Assembly: GCA_015061625.1 (NCBI GenBank)
Contig: SUWG01000006.1
Location: 1-64,000 of the forward strand
Direction of reading: 5' to 3'
DNA: 64,000 nt
From: Lentisphaerota bacterium
Lineage (GTDB): Bacteria; Verrucomicrobiota; Lentisphaeria; Victivallales; Victivallaceae
Below are positions 8,216 to 16,626 of the stretch, one piece after another. Position 1 is the stretch's first letter; each line of letters begins with the position of its first letter. The notes beneath the pieces were generated by a model, which saw nothing but the letters and a program-made list of their open reading frames with translations, had not been told where the DNA came from and made no database searches. The translations under genes were made by a program, and so were the position numbers.

Positions 8216-9283
8216 ATGTTCAACAAGACCAGTATGAAGTTCCTGGAGCAACTCATGCGCTCCGCCAGCCCCACCGGATATGAATCGGAAGCCGCTAAAA
8301 TTTTCAAGAATTATTTGAGCGACTGCTGTGACGTGAAATGCGACGTCATGGGCAATACCATTGCCGCACTCAACCCCGATGCCCCCGTGCGGGTGATGCT
8401 CGCCGGTCACTATGACGAAATCGGCTTCCAGATCGTCTACATTTCCGAAGAAGGTCTGCTCTACTTCCGCACCAACGGCGGCATCGATAAACTCAATGTG
8501 CCATCCAGCGAAGTCGATATCCTCTCGGCCAATGGCCGCATCCCCGGTGTGATCGGCAAAAAACCGATCCATCTGCTCACCCCAGCCGAAAGAGAAAAAG
8601 TCATCGAAATCAAGGATATGTGGATCGATATCGGCGCATCTTCACGCAAAGAAGCCGAAAAACTCGTCGCCGTCGGCGACCCGGTGGTCATGCGGGAAAA
8701 CTTCCGGATGCTCAACAAAAACCGGTTCATTTCCAAAGGCACCGATGACAAGATCGGCGCATTCATCGTCGCCGAAACCATGCGCCGTCTGGCGGCAAGA
8801 AAATTGAATGTCGCCGTTTTCGGCGTGGGAACCACCCAGGAAGAGGTCGGCTTGCGCGGCGCAACCGCCGGAGTCTATGCCGTAAATCCCCATATCGGTT
8901 TCGGTATCGATGTCGGTTTCGCCACCGATCTGCCGGATATTTCCAAAAAACAATACGGCGATATCACATTGGGTAAAGGCCCCGCATTGAGCCACAGTTG
9001 CGACAACAATATCGTGCTGGGCAAAATCATCCGGGCAACCGCCAAAGCCCACAAAATCCCCTATCAGGAAAGCGTCGCCCACCGCGCCACCGGCGGCACC
9101 GATACTGCCGCCATGCAGTTGAGCCGCGGCGGCGTGGCAACTGCCTTATTCAGCATTCCCAACCGCTATATGCACAGTCAGGTGGAAATGTGCGATCTGC
9201 GGGATGCCGCCGCCGCCATCGATCTGCTCACTGAAACGATTGCCGGATTCACCGGCAACGAATCCTTTATCCCCGTGGAGTAA
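8216..9283 (+). CDS. M42 family aminopeptidase
   Basis: A 355-aa cytoplasmic co-catalytic metallopeptidase of the M42 (glutamyl aminopeptidase/FrvX-like) family, normally a dodecameric TET aminopeptidase. Metal and catalytic residues in motif context: AGHYDEIG (His65, Asp67), SKGTDDKIGA (Asp177), TTQEEVGLRG (Glu209, Glu210), GIDVGF (Asp232) and YMHSQVE (His320). GGGAG lies before the ATG. The next gene starts 3 nt after its stop. Together with PepD and the M20 enzyme it suggests strong use of peptides. Confidence 0.9.
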   Translation: MFNKTSMKFLEQLMRSASPTGYESEAAKIFKNYLSDCCDVKCDVMGNTIAALNPDAPVRVMLAGHYDEIGFQIVYISEEGLLYFRTNGGIDKLNVPSSEVDILSANGRIPGVIGKKPIHLLTPAEREKVIEIKDMWIDIGASSRKEAEKLVAVGDPVVMRENFRMLNKNRFISKGTDDKIGAFIVAETMRRLAARKLNVAVFGVGTTQEEVGLRGATAGVYAVNPHIGFGIDVGFATDLPDISKKQYGDITLGKGPALSHSCDNNIVLGKIIRATAKAHKIPYQESVAHRATGGTDTAAMQLSRGGVATALFSIPNRYMHSQVEMCDLRDAAAAIDLLTETIAGFTGNESFIPVE

Positions 9284-9286
9284 ACC

Positions 9287-9469
9287 ATGATAACCAACAA
9301 ACAGGGTATCGGCAACTATGTTCACAGCGGCGGATTCAACCGTCTGGCGGGGCGGCCGAGTGCGCCGGGCAGCTGGCGGCCGGAGCGCAGTTCTGCCCGG
9401 TGGCGGATATTTCTGGTACTGTGCGGCATGGGATTTTTGCTGACCGGGATGTTTTTCGTAATCTTTTGA
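9287..9469 (+). CDS. Small single-pass membrane protein (60 aa), unknown
   Basis: A 60-aa protein with a Gly/Arg/Ser-rich N-terminal half and one C-terminal transmembrane segment (residues ~41-60, IFLVLCGMGFLLTGMFFVIF). A GGAG site lies 6 nt before the ATG, overlapping the end of the M42 gene, and the next gene starts 20 nt later, so it looks like a real operon member. I do not recognise the family. Confidence 0.55.
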   Translation: MITNKQGIGNYVHSGGFNRLAGRPSAPGSWRPERSSARWRIFLVLCGMGFLLTGMFFVIF

Positions 9470-9489
9470 AACGGCAAAGGAAATATTTT

Positions 9490-10017
9490 ATGAATGATTT
9501 TGTCACCTCCATCCCGGCTCAAGCCGCCGCCAGATGTATCATCGAAACCGCCCGTTCACTGGAACTCCTCGACCGGCCGATAGCCGTTTCCAACGAATTG
9601 GCCGACGCGGAAAAAATCCTCATTGTCAAGATGTTTAAGAAAATGGATGAACATATAAAATCCCACGGTGAGCAGTTGCCCGCCGATGAGATCAGTTCGC
9701 TTTTCACTTTCGTCTTTGCCAAAGCCGCCGAAGCGGTAACCAATATGTTCAACCACAAAGAACAGAGTTTCGATCTGACCGGAATGTTTGACGGCAGGAT
9801 ACCGCTTTACGCCGATGATGCAATAACTGCGGAATTCAAAAATTCCCAATTCCCCTTCCTCTGTGCGCAGAACTATCTGGATTTCACGGAAAAAGAGGCC
9901 GATGCTCTTGCCGGATGCGATCCGTTGCTGCTGCTCTTTGAGGCTTTGAAGTGGTGCTTCCGCTTGAGTTGCCATCTGGCGATAACCGTCATTGAAAATC
10001 ACCACGCCATATCCTGA
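9490..10017 (+). CDS. Hypothetical protein, 175 aa
   Basis: No family recognised. The protein is soluble-looking and mostly helical by composition (AEKILIVKMFKKMDEHIKSH, SLFTFVFAKAAEAVTNMF) and ends in a Leu/Trp/Cys-rich segment. I chose ATG 9490 because AAAGGA lies 8 nt before it; the longer in-frame start at 9400 lies inside the 60-aa gene. It is the third gene of the M42 cluster and is followed by a terminator. Confidence 0.6.
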   Translation: MNDFVTSIPAQAAARCIIETARSLELLDRPIAVSNELADAEKILIVKMFKKMDEHIKSHGEQLPADEISSLFTFVFAKAAEAVTNMFNHKEQSFDLTGMFDGRIPLYADDAITAEFKNSQFPFLCAQNYLDFTEKEADALAGCDPLLLLFEALKWCFRLSCHLAITVIENHHAIS

Positions 10018-10047
10018 AATACGGCGTTACACCGCATAAAAATATTT

Positions 10048-10097
10048 AAGATGTTATGACAGCCTTGCAAAGCAATTCATAACATCTTTTATTTTTT
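10048..10097 (+). terminator. Intrinsic terminator after the M42 cluster
   Basis: Perfect 12-bp stem AAGATGTTATGA (10048-10059) with TCATAACATCTT (10077-10088), then a T-rich tail to 10097. Confidence 0.85.
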
Positions 10098-10254
10098 TGA
10101 CAGGCTGAAACCAACCATTTTTTCAGGGGTAAAATGAAAATTCCGGAAAAAAGTTCTTAAAATGGCGTTTTTTTCAAAAAAAAACAATGCAAAATCATTT
10201 TTGTCAGGTATATTATACTCCAGACCAAAATCTAACTTTTCCGGAGTGTCAAAT

Positions 10255-11868
10255 ATGAGAAGAACTGTGCTTAAAGGTGCGCTGGGTGAAGCATTGAACC
10301 TCACCGTCGCCAAACGTCTGAAAACTGTCGATTACGATCAGTTGGTCGAACCATTCGCCAAACGTTATGAAAATGACGGTGCGTGGCGGTGCGAATTCTG
10401 GGGAAAAATCGTCCGTTCCGCGATCACGGCGGCATTCCATACCGGTGATGCGGAATTGCGCGCGATGATCGATAAAACCGTCAAAGATCTGATGGCGACC
10501 CAGACCCCCGACGGCTGTATCAGCTCCTATCCGGAAGATAAACAGTTGAGCGGCTGGGATCTCTGGGGCAGAAAATATGCCCTGCTGGGGCTGATCCGTT
10601 ATTATGAAGTCCTCAATGCCGATCCGGCGGTGCTGCAGTGCTGCTGCAAAATGGTCGATCACCTGATGACTCAAGTCGGTGAAAACCAAGCCGATATCCG
10701 CAAATGCGGTTTCCACGGCGGTCTGGCTCCGGCGAGTATCCTGGGAGCGATCGTGGCGGTGTGGCGTTTGAGCGGCATTCAGAAATACCGGGATTTTGCC
10801 CAATACATCATCGACACGGGTTGTTCCAGTGACGGCAATATCTTTGAAAGTTCCCTTTCCGGGGCAGTTCCCGCTGCGCTGGGCAACGGCAAAGCCTATG
10901 AAATGACCAGTTGTTTCCAGGGTATCGCCGAATTGCTTCAAGTGGAAAATGATCCGCATAAAAAAGCGATCGTTGAGGGCTACTATGCCGCCGTGCGCGA
11001 CCGGGAAATTTTCGTTACCGGTGTCGGCGGCCTGAAAGACAACTGGGGCGAATTCTGGTATGAAGGCGCATTGCGCCAGACCAGAGGCGATTGCGGCGGT
11101 CTGGGTGAAACCTGTGTGACCGCCACCTGGATAAGATATTGTCTGCGGATGCTGGAACTCAACGATGATTCCACCATCGGTGACGAATTGGAAAAATCCC
11201 TTTACAACGGTATCCTTGGTTCCATCGCGCCGGATTATTCCCACTGGATGCACGTCAACCCGACCCCGTTGACCGGCAAAGGCTTCAAACAGTGCGCCGA
11301 CGACCAGATCGGCCGCGGTTTCGGCACTCCTTACGGTGGAAACGACTGCTGCCGGGCGCAGGGACCGGAAGGTTTGAGTGTGGCGGCGACCATCGCCGTT
11401 ATGGAAAAACCGGGCAAATTGCTGCTCAATATCTACGAACCGCTGGAATCCGGCAATGTGACCGTTTCCGGCAACTATCCTTTTGAACCGGAAGCCAAGG
11501 TGCGCTTCACCGCTCCGGAAAAGTGCATCCTGGCCTTGCGTACTCCGGAATTTCTCAAGGAAGTCAGACTCAATGGCGAAATCATCCCCTTTACCGCCGG
11601 AAAATATCTGGAGATCGACCGGGCATGGAGTTGTGATGACGAGATCGTGCTGACCTTTGACTTCACGCTCAAAGAGATCACCGCTCCGGGCGATGCCGCC
11701 TTTACCGCCGTCAAACGCGGCCCGCTGGTGCTGGCGGAAGATTCACAGGGCGATCTGCCCGATGCCAGAGTGCATGAAGTGTGGCAGGGCAGAAAACTTT
11801 GCGAATATGCCGCCTGCGGCAAACTTATGACTCCGGATAACACGCTGACCGTCTGGTTCCGGAAATAA
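10255..11868 (+). CDS. GH127-family beta-L-arabinofuranosidase-like enzyme
   Basis: A 537-aa cytoplasmic-looking protein (no signal peptide) of the DUF1680/GH127 type, which removes beta-L-arabinofuranose from glycans using a cysteine nucleophile held by zinc. The first part is an (alpha/alpha)6 barrel (ATQTPDGCISSYPEDKQL, then GWDLWGRKYALLGLIRYYEV). The metal/catalytic set fits the family: Glu285-x-Cys287 (GGLGETCVTAT) and the Cys365-Cys366 pair (GGNDCCRAQG). A beta-sandwich follows. The CC pair is followed by RAQ instead of the common PPN, so the substrate may differ. The start at 10255 follows CCGGAG at 8 nt; a longer frame from 10162 lacks a site. Confidence 0.85.
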   Translation: MRRTVLKGALGEALNLTVAKRLKTVDYDQLVEPFAKRYENDGAWRCEFWGKIVRSAITAAFHTGDAELRAMIDKTVKDLMATQTPDGCISSYPEDKQLSGWDLWGRKYALLGLIRYYEVLNADPAVLQCCCKMVDHLMTQVGENQADIRKCGFHGGLAPASILGAIVAVWRLSGIQKYRDFAQYIIDTGCSSDGNIFESSLSGAVPAALGNGKAYEMTSCFQGIAELLQVENDPHKKAIVEGYYAAVRDREIFVTGVGGLKDNWGEFWYEGALRQTRGDCGGLGETCVTATWIRYCLRMLELNDDSTIGDELEKSLYNGILGSIAPDYSHWMHVNPTPLTGKGFKQCADDQIGRGFGTPYGGNDCCRAQGPEGLSVAATIAVMEKPGKLLLNIYEPLESGNVTVSGNYPFEPEAKVRFTAPEKCILALRTPEFLKEVRLNGEIIPFTAGKYLEIDRAWSCDDEIVLTFDFTLKEITAPGDAAFTAVKRGPLVLAEDSQGDLPDARVHEVWQGRKLCEYAACGKLMTPDNTLTVWFRK

Positions 11869-11886
11869 GCCGGATAACAAACGGTC

Positions 11887-11940
11887 AAAAAAACAGCCGT
11901 TGCGAATCTTTTTCAAGATTTGAGCAACGGCTGTTTTGAT
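11887..11940. terminator. Bidirectional terminator
   Basis: Perfect 13-bp stem AAACAGCCGTTGC (11891-11903) with GCAACGGCTGTTT (11924-11936), an inner AATCTT/AAGATT stem, A-rich before and T-rich after. It separates the GH127 gene from the convergent serine-hydrolase gene. Confidence 0.9.
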
Positions 11941-11957
11941 TGATCCGGTTTAAGTTG

Positions 11958-13178
11958 TCACTCCATTCTGCCGGTGTAGGCATCGGCGGCGGAGTTATCC
12001 AGTTGCATAGAGAAGAAGCGGTTGGCAGCCGCATGGCGGGCGGCATTAAGCACCCGCAAATTGCCGGTCAACTGCACGACCCACAAATTGAGTTGTCTGG
12101 TATCCGGATTGACCATACAGCTGGTTCCCCATGCTCCGCCGTGGCCGAAAAATCCGCTCCGGGGATCGACCGTAAGCCCCAGAGAATAGTGACCGAGATG
12201 GGGCGGACGGCTGGAAGTCGCCAGCAGATTTCTGACGGTTTCCTCCTGCAATATGCGCACTCCATTGTCACCGATACCGAGATTCATCAGCATCTTGTAA
12301 AATTTCAACTGGTCAAGCGCAGTCGTCCACAAACCGGCTCCGGCAGAGGGATTGATCTGCGGACCGTTATGCGGCAGCGGCATGGAAGGATGAAATTCCC
12401 GGAATACCGCCTGCTGACCGGGAGCAACATTATACATCAGGATCGATCTTGCCAGTTGTTCATCAGTGGGGTTGAAAGTGGTACTGGTCATACCCAGCGG
12501 GTCAAGCACTCTTTCTTTGAGAAAAACATCCCAGCTCTGACCGGTGACGACTTCCACGATAGCGGCACCGATATCGATACCGGTGTTGGAATATTTCACC
12601 GCAGTACCCGGCTCGAAAAGCAATGGGATCGATGCCGCTTCTCTGGCCGTGTCACGCAGAGAAAGTGCCGGCCAGCCGCCACGGCTTTTGGTGGGGATCT
12701 CAAAATTGAATCCGCCGGTATGGTTCATCACCATGCGGATCGTCAGAGTGTTTTCCGCCGGTTTGGTGCCGGTAACTTTGCCGGAAGCATCTTTGACCAC
12801 CACTTTGAGGTCTTTGAATTCCGGCAGATATTTGGCAACCGGATCATCGAGGGAAATTTTGCCCTCTTCCACCAGAATAGCAATGGTCACGCCGCAGAAT
12901 CCTTTGGTCTGGGAACACTGCATAAAGGGCAGATCCAGAGCCATCGGCCGCTGGTTGGCGACATCGGCATAGCCGAGACAGGCGACCTCCTGCCAGCCGT
13001 TGTTGTAAAGAATGCTGATCGCACCGGGATATTCACCGGAATCGATCAGCGGCCCGATCGCATCGCGCATACAGGTCGTGTTGCTCGGTTTCGGTTCGAC
13101 CATTGAGGAACAACCGGCAACCATTATTCCGGTCAGCAATATGCTGAAACACGACAGCAAAAAACGTTTGAACTTCAT
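11958..13178 (-). CDS. Beta-lactamase-fold serine hydrolase, lipoprotein
   Basis: A 406-aa class C/penicillin-binding-type serine hydrolase (beta-lactamase-related esterase or peptidase family). The lipobox IMVAGC puts the lipidated Cys at 23, so it is probably membrane-anchored in the periplasm. The active-site set is complete: Ser89-Gln-Thr-Lys92 (SxxK), Tyr196-Ser-Asn198 (YxN) and His346-Gly-Gly (HGG in place of KTG). These families include D-aminopeptidases, esterases and cell-wall hydrolases; the substrate cannot be told from sequence, and drug resistance should not be assumed. It lies 12 nt downstream of the DUF805 gene in one operon. Confidence 0.85.
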   Translation of the reverse strand: MKFKRFLLSCFSILLTGIMVAGCSSMVEPKPSNTTCMRDAIGPLIDSGEYPGAISILYNNGWQEVACLGYADVANQRPMALDLPFMQCSQTKGFCGVTIAILVEEGKISLDDPVAKYLPEFKDLKVVVKDASGKVTGTKPAENTLTIRMVMNHTGGFNFEIPTKSRGGWPALSLRDTAREAASIPLLFEPGTAVKYSNTGIDIGAAIVEVVTGQSWDVFLKERVLDPLGMTSTTFNPTDEQLARSILMYNVAPGQQAVFREFHPSMPLPHNGPQINPSAGAGLWTTALDQLKFYKMLMNLGIGDNGVRILQEETVRNLLATSSRPPHLGHYSLGLTVDPRSGFFGHGGAWGTSCMVNPDTRQLNLWVVQLTGNLRVLNAARHAAANRFFSMQLDNSAADAYTGRME

Positions 13179-13190
13179 AAAATCTCCTTT

Positions 13191-13961
13191 TTAAACAGCA
13201 TAATTAAGCAATACGGATATGAACAGAAGTAAAATACCGACGACTGCCGGCCACGCTTCATCCGGATATGCGCCATTGGGATTGGGACCGTACTGGTTAT
13301 TATAAACATCTGACGGCAAAGCAAGCAGAATCAAAAGCCAGATCGGTCCGATACAGGGAACCAGCGCAATAAGAAGCCACCACCCGGAGCGGCCGATATC
13401 ATGACAGCGGCGCACACCGACTGCAAGATTGGGAATCAGCGTAAAGAGGCCGAAAAGCATAACCAATCCGCCGATGATTATGAGCGTTTCATCGGAATAA
13501 CCTAAAAATAATCCGCAAACAAAGCCGATACCGAACTGCACCAGTTGGGTGAATATGACGAAGAGCCAAAATTCCCGGCGGGAGGCACGGCCGGAAAAAT
13601 CCGCATATTTCTGCAACGCAGTGAACATCGTCGCCCGCGGCTGTTGCGGCGCATTGAAATTGCCATAGGGATTCTGATACGGATTGCCGTATGGATTCTG
13701 ATATGGGTTCTGATATGGGTTGCCGTAAGGGTTGCGGGCATTACCGTAGGGGTTTTGCGGGGGCGGCGGCGCAAATCCGCCCATCCCCGGCGGTGGAGGC
13801 GGCGTAAATCCGGTATTTTTATACGAATCGGCATACTCTCCACCGGCCGGACAGGTAAACCGCTGGTGACAATCCGGACACTCAAGCATATGTCCGACCC
13901 ACTCATATTCAGCGGCGAGAGCGGCATTGCAATATGGGCAATTCACTTGCATTTTTCCCAT
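13191..13961 (-). CDS. Zinc-ribbon DUF805 membrane protein
   Basis: A 256-aa protein with three parts. First is an N-terminal zinc ribbon (Cys8/Cys11 and Cys28/Cys31). Second is a Pro/Gly/Tyr/Asn-rich linker with PPPPPGMGG and tandem NPYQNPYGN units. Third is a C-terminal DUF805 membrane domain with about four transmembrane segments and the diagnostic SGRASRREFW and GVRRCHDIGRSGWW. The function of DUF805 is unknown; the soluble ribbon suggests a regulatory or tethering role. I chose ATG 13961 because AAAGGAG sits 7 nt before it; the longer start seven codons upstream overlaps that site. Confidence 0.88.
   Translation of the reverse strand: MGKMQVNCPYCNAALAAEYEWVGHMLECPDCHQRFTCPAGGEYADSYKNTGFTPPPPPGMGGFAPPPPQNPYGNARNPYGNPYQNPYQNPYGNPYQNPYGNFNAPQQPRATMFTALQKYADFSGRASRREFWLFVIFTQLVQFGIGFVCGLFLGYSDETLIIIGGLVMLFGLFTLIPNLAVGVRRCHDIGRSGWWLLIALVPCIGPIWLLILLALPSDVYNNQYGPNPNGAYPDEAWPAVVGILLLFISVLLNYAV
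13662..13750. repeat. In-gene tandem repeat (NPYGN/NPYQN codons)
   Basis: A run of ~15-bp units (ATTGCCGTATGG/ATTCTGATATGG variants) inside the DUF805 gene codes for the NPYGN-PYQNPYQN-PYGN linker. All changes keep frame, and the linker length could vary between strains. Confidence 0.7.
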
Positions 13962-14090
13962 GGCATTTCTCCTTTTTTTCAACTGCAGTTGACTGAAAAA
14001 TCATCCATTGTCAACTATACAACCAAAGCGGGAAATTTGCAATCGGAATTTGCTTGAATATCTTAATTTTTGCCCAAAATCTTTATTGCG

Positions 14091-14250
14091 GTCAACCACG
14101 GGCCGCCGCCGGGGTGTTGATTTGCGTGCCGCAAATCAACGTGAAGTGCCGGGAATTCTTCCCGGCGTGAAGCATTGCTTCGCAATATGAAGCTTTTCGC
14201 CTTGCGGCGAAAGTGAAGCGCTCGCTTGCGCGAGTAAGGATGTGTTGATT
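14091..14250. repeat. GTGAAG-punctuated hairpin array, copy 1
   Basis: At least five short perfect hairpins in a row, most joined by GTGAAG or TGAAG: GTTGATTTGCG/CGCAAATCAAC, GCCGGGAA/TTCCCGGC, ATTGC/GCAAT, TTTCGCC/GGCGAAA and CTCG/CGAG. The arms vary between units while the spacer is constant. A second copy about 95% identical lies at 14395-14551. No open frame is supported; the 14063-14614 minus-strand frame simply runs through both. Confidence 0.75.
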
Positions 14251-14291
14251 TATAAAAAATAATTGTTATCCTGATTTTTTGGATAATCCAT

Positions 14292-14400
14292 ACGGCGGAT
14301 GGAGCGTGAGTTGAGGTCGAAGTCAAAACAAGGCGAAAGTGAGGAAGTGTACTATGTACTCGACCGAACTTGAGTCCGCCGGTTTGACAAGAGATCAACC
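14292..14400 (+). repeat. IR1 palindromic element, copy b
   Basis: The element runs from CGGCGGATGGAGCG through GAGGTCGAAGTC, the core GAGGAAGTGTAC-n-GTACTCGACCGA, to GTTTGACAAGAGATCAACC. It lies exactly between the two hairpin arrays. Confidence 0.8.
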
Positions 14401-14551
14401 ACGGGCCGCCGCCGGGGTGTTGATTTGCGTACCGCAAATCAACGTGAAGCGCCGGGAATTCTTCCCGGCGTGAAGCATTGCTCCGCAATGTGAAGCTTTT
14501 CGCCTTATGGCGAAAGTGAAGCGCTCGCTTTGCGAGTAAGGATATGTTGAT
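14395..14551. repeat. GTGAAG-punctuated hairpin array, copy 2
   Basis: Near-identical to 14091-14250; differences are mostly in loops (for example CTTGCGG to CTTATGG), so stems are kept. A partial inverted IR1 end (GGGCAATCTCTTGCC) follows at about 14628-14645, inside 14552-14713, where I see no gene. Confidence 0.75.
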
Positions 14552-14713
14552 TATTATTCTGATTTTGGGTGAAAAATCAAACCTTCCGGCTTCGTTTACA
14601 CTACGCCGTGACAAGGCGGTGGCGCATTACGGGCAATCTCTTGCCTCGCACTGCATCCACCGGTCGGATCGCACCTTTTGCAGTTGCGGAAAGCGTATTT
14701 TTTGGAGAATCCG

Positions 14714-14838
14714 TCCGGGGGATGGATCGTGCGTTGAGGTCGAAGTCAAACCGAGGCGAAAGTGCGGGAGTGTACTATGTACTCGACCGCACTTGAGTCC
14801 GACAGTTTGACAAGAGATCAACCGCGAGCCGCCCCCGG
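14714..14838 (+). repeat. IR1 palindromic element, copy c
   Basis: Same structure as copy b with core GCGGGAGTGTAC-n-GTACTCGACCGC and end TTTGACAAGAGATCAACC. Compensating changes on both arms (GTGCGGG/CCGCACTT) suggest that the secondary structure is what is conserved. Confidence 0.8.
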
Positions 14839-14840
14839 AA

Positions 14841-14966
14841 ACCGGCGGATGGATCGTAAGTTGAGGTCGAAGTCAAAACAAGGCGAAAGTGAGGGAGTGT
14901 ACTATGTACTCGACCGCATTTGAGTCCGACAGTTTGACAAGAGATCAACCACGGGCCGCCCCCGGA
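14841..14966 (+). repeat. IR1 palindromic element, copy d
   Basis: A further tandem copy after copy c. Its right end overlaps the 3' end of the M20 hydrolase gene and supplies that gene's last codons and stop. Confidence 0.8.
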
Positions 14967-16249
14967 AAGCCGGAGATGTGGTCGATTATTCCGATATATT
15001 CATCGATGGACATCAAATCAGCCTTGCGCCCGGCGATTCTGCGACCTTTCTCTGCATCATCGATCAGCAATGATATCGCCAGCCGGGCATTGATCTTTGC
15101 CGGAGCGATACAAGCCATCTGCCAGTCGGCGACAAAGTAATCTTTGCCGTGAGAATTGCCGGTCATACCGGGCACATAGCCGTGAACCGCCGGGATCACC
15201 GTGCCGACATCGCCCATATCCGTGCAACTGGCATAGAAGGTTTTATTGAAGTCGAAGTCGGCATCGGGATAAAGTTCTTTTACCGTATTTTCCAATTCTT
15301 TACCCAATTCAAGATCATCGTAAAGGGGCATGGAGTAGTGCATTGTTTCGATTTCGCAACCGCATTCAGCGGCGAGGGCGGAATATTTTACCGCATTATC
15401 GAAACGGTCGTTGACTTCGACCAGTTTTTCAACGGTTTCAGCCCGGAGCATATAGTCCATAACGATCCGATCCGGCAAAATGTTGACCGATTGCCCGCCA
15501 TCGGAAACGATACCGTGGAAACGGACTTTATCGGAATTGCTGTAAGATTCCCGCAAAAGAGCGATGGCGTGAAGAGCTAAATTCATGGCATTGAGGGCAT
15601 TGATGCCTTTTTGCGGAGCGGAAGCATGACAGCTTTTGCCGGTAAAAATGATCTTTTTGCAGACGGAACCGTTGTGGTCATTGAAGCCGAATTTGCCGGA
15701 TAGATGATGCATAAAGGCGATATCTATATCGTCAAGGACACGCTCACGGATAAGTTGGGATTTGCCGGAAATGGAACGGATCTTGCCGGATCTGATAAGT
15801 TGCTGGCGGTATTCCAGTTCGATACCTTCTTCAGCGGGAGTGCCGATAAAGGCGATTTTTCCGCAGAGTTCACCGGATTCAACGGCGGCTTTAAGGCCGA
15901 TGGCAGTACCGATCAATCCGGCGGCACTGGTATTGTGTCCGCAGGAGTGGGCAACGCCATTGACCGCTTCCGGATGACTGGGGATGAGCAACGCATCATA
16001 TTCCCCCATGATGGCGATGGTCGGGCCGGGTTTGCCGGTATCCAGATCGGCACGGAATCCGGTAATTGCCAGATTTTTGCGGACAGAGAACCCCAGATTT
16101 TCCAATGCGGAAATCAACAATGCCGAAGAACGGACTTCCCGGTAGCCGGTTTCAGGATTGCGCCACAAATCTTTGGCGATATCAATGATCTGTGATGACC
16201 GGTTTTCAATAGCAGAATCACTAAGGCAGAAGAGGTTTTCTTTACTCAT
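14945..16249 (-). CDS. M20 family amidohydrolase (AbgB-like)
   Basis: A 434-aa metallohydrolase of the M20D/AbgB type, which hydrolyses amide bonds of acyl-amino acids such as p-aminobenzoyl-glutamate. Motifs: WRNPETGYREVRSS at 30-42, AHSCGHN (Cys103, His105 metal site), GTPAEEG (Glu140/Glu141), a dimerisation domain with SCHASAPQKG, and the late GNSHGKDYF. No signal peptide is seen. The last ~8 residues (GFPGAARG) and stop are encoded by the IR1 element. The leader has the ATGAGACAATAAC motif found before two glycan genes, then a GC-rich repeat block upstream. Confidence 0.88.
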   Translation of the reverse strand: MSKENLFCLSDSAIENRSSQIIDIAKDLWRNPETGYREVRSSALLISALENLGFSVRKNLAITGFRADLDTGKPGPTIAIMGEYDALLIPSHPEAVNGVAHSCGHNTSAAGLIGTAIGLKAAVESGELCGKIAFIGTPAEEGIELEYRQQLIRSGKIRSISGKSQLIRERVLDDIDIAFMHHLSGKFGFNDHNGSVCKKIIFTGKSCHASAPQKGINALNAMNLALHAIALLRESYSNSDKVRFHGIVSDGGQSVNILPDRIVMDYMLRAETVEKLVEVNDRFDNAVKYSALAAECGCEIETMHYSMPLYDDLELGKELENTVKELYPDADFDFNKTFYASCTDMGDVGTVIPAVHGYVPGMTGNSHGKDYFVADWQMACIAPAKINARLAISLLIDDAEKGRRIAGRKADLMSIDEYIGIIDHISGFPGAARG

Positions 16250-16268
16250 GATACATATCCCATTCGAT

Positions 16269-16283
16269 TGTTATTGTCTCATT
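16269..16283 (-). promoter_or_regulatory. ATGAGACAATAAC leader motif
   Basis: On the minus strand the M20 leader carries CAATGAGACAATAAC about 20 nt before the ATG. The same word lies before the CBM9-like gene (26862-26874) and the GH78-like gene (36170-36182). It is a shared 5' leader segment of unknown role. Confidence 0.45.
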
Positions 16284-16290
16284 GCTAATG

Positions 16291-16490
16291 CCTATCCGGG
16301 GTGTGGGGCAGAGCCTCACATGGGGGTACGGGGGCGAAGCCCCTGTCAAGGGCGACAGCCCGTATCCGGGGCGTGGGACAGAGCCCCACATGGGGGTACG
16401 GGGGCGACAGCCCCTGTCAAGGCCGCAAGGCCGCTCCGGGGGTACGGGGGCGACAGCCCCTGTCAAGGGCGACAGCCCGCAGAGCCGAAC
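16291..16490 (+). repeat. GC-rich hairpin repeat block
   Basis: Three direct units, each starting GTACGGGGGCG (near 16326, 16396, 16443) and continuing AGCCCCTGTCAAGG; two are preceded by CCGGGGYGTGGGRCAGAGCC. Each holds short hairpins such as GGGGCGAAGCCCC and GGGCGACAGCCC. The same unit, in the same orientation, occurs at 619-670 before the alpha operon. No gene is visible from 16250 to 16626. Confidence 0.75.
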
Positions 16491-16503
16491 CATCCCACGG
16501 CCA

Positions 16504-16626
16504 TTTTGCGAAGCAGTGCGAGGCAAATTCGGGTTTTGCAAGGAGCGAGCGAGGGAGCATACCATCGTATGTGACCGAGCGAGCGACGCCCGCAAGGCCC
16601 GAATTTGCCCGCAATGCAAAGCAAAA
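16504..16626. repeat. Long palindrome abutting infA (divergent IR1-like, copy e)
   Basis: TTTTGCGAAGCAGTGCGAGG at the left and TTGCCCGCAATGCAAAGCAAAA at the right are near inverted repeats, and CAAATTCGGG/CCCGAATTTG, GAGCGAGCGAGGGAGCATAC and its partner fill the centre. The core GCGAGGGAG-n-TAC-n-GTA-n-GACCGAGCG resembles IR1. It ends one base before the infA stop codon, so it may also serve as that operon's terminator. Confidence 0.65.

Noticed and set aside
11940-13106. 388-aa plus-strand frame
   Set aside because: Antisense to the serine hydrolase gene, whose SxxK, YxN and HGG motifs are intact.
11958-13178. Antibiotic-resistance beta-lactamase
   Set aside because: The fold and motifs fit a broad family of esterases and peptidases with HGG in the third motif; sequence alone does not support a resistance role.
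14063-14614. 183-aa minus-strand frame with internal repeats
   Set aside because: Consists of two hairpin arrays and an IR1 element read through by chance; the peptide repeats simply mirror the DNA repeats.
16291-16490. Possible CRISPR array
   Set aside because: Units are direct repeats without unique spacers of constant length, are internally palindromic and recur alone at 619-670; no cas genes are present.
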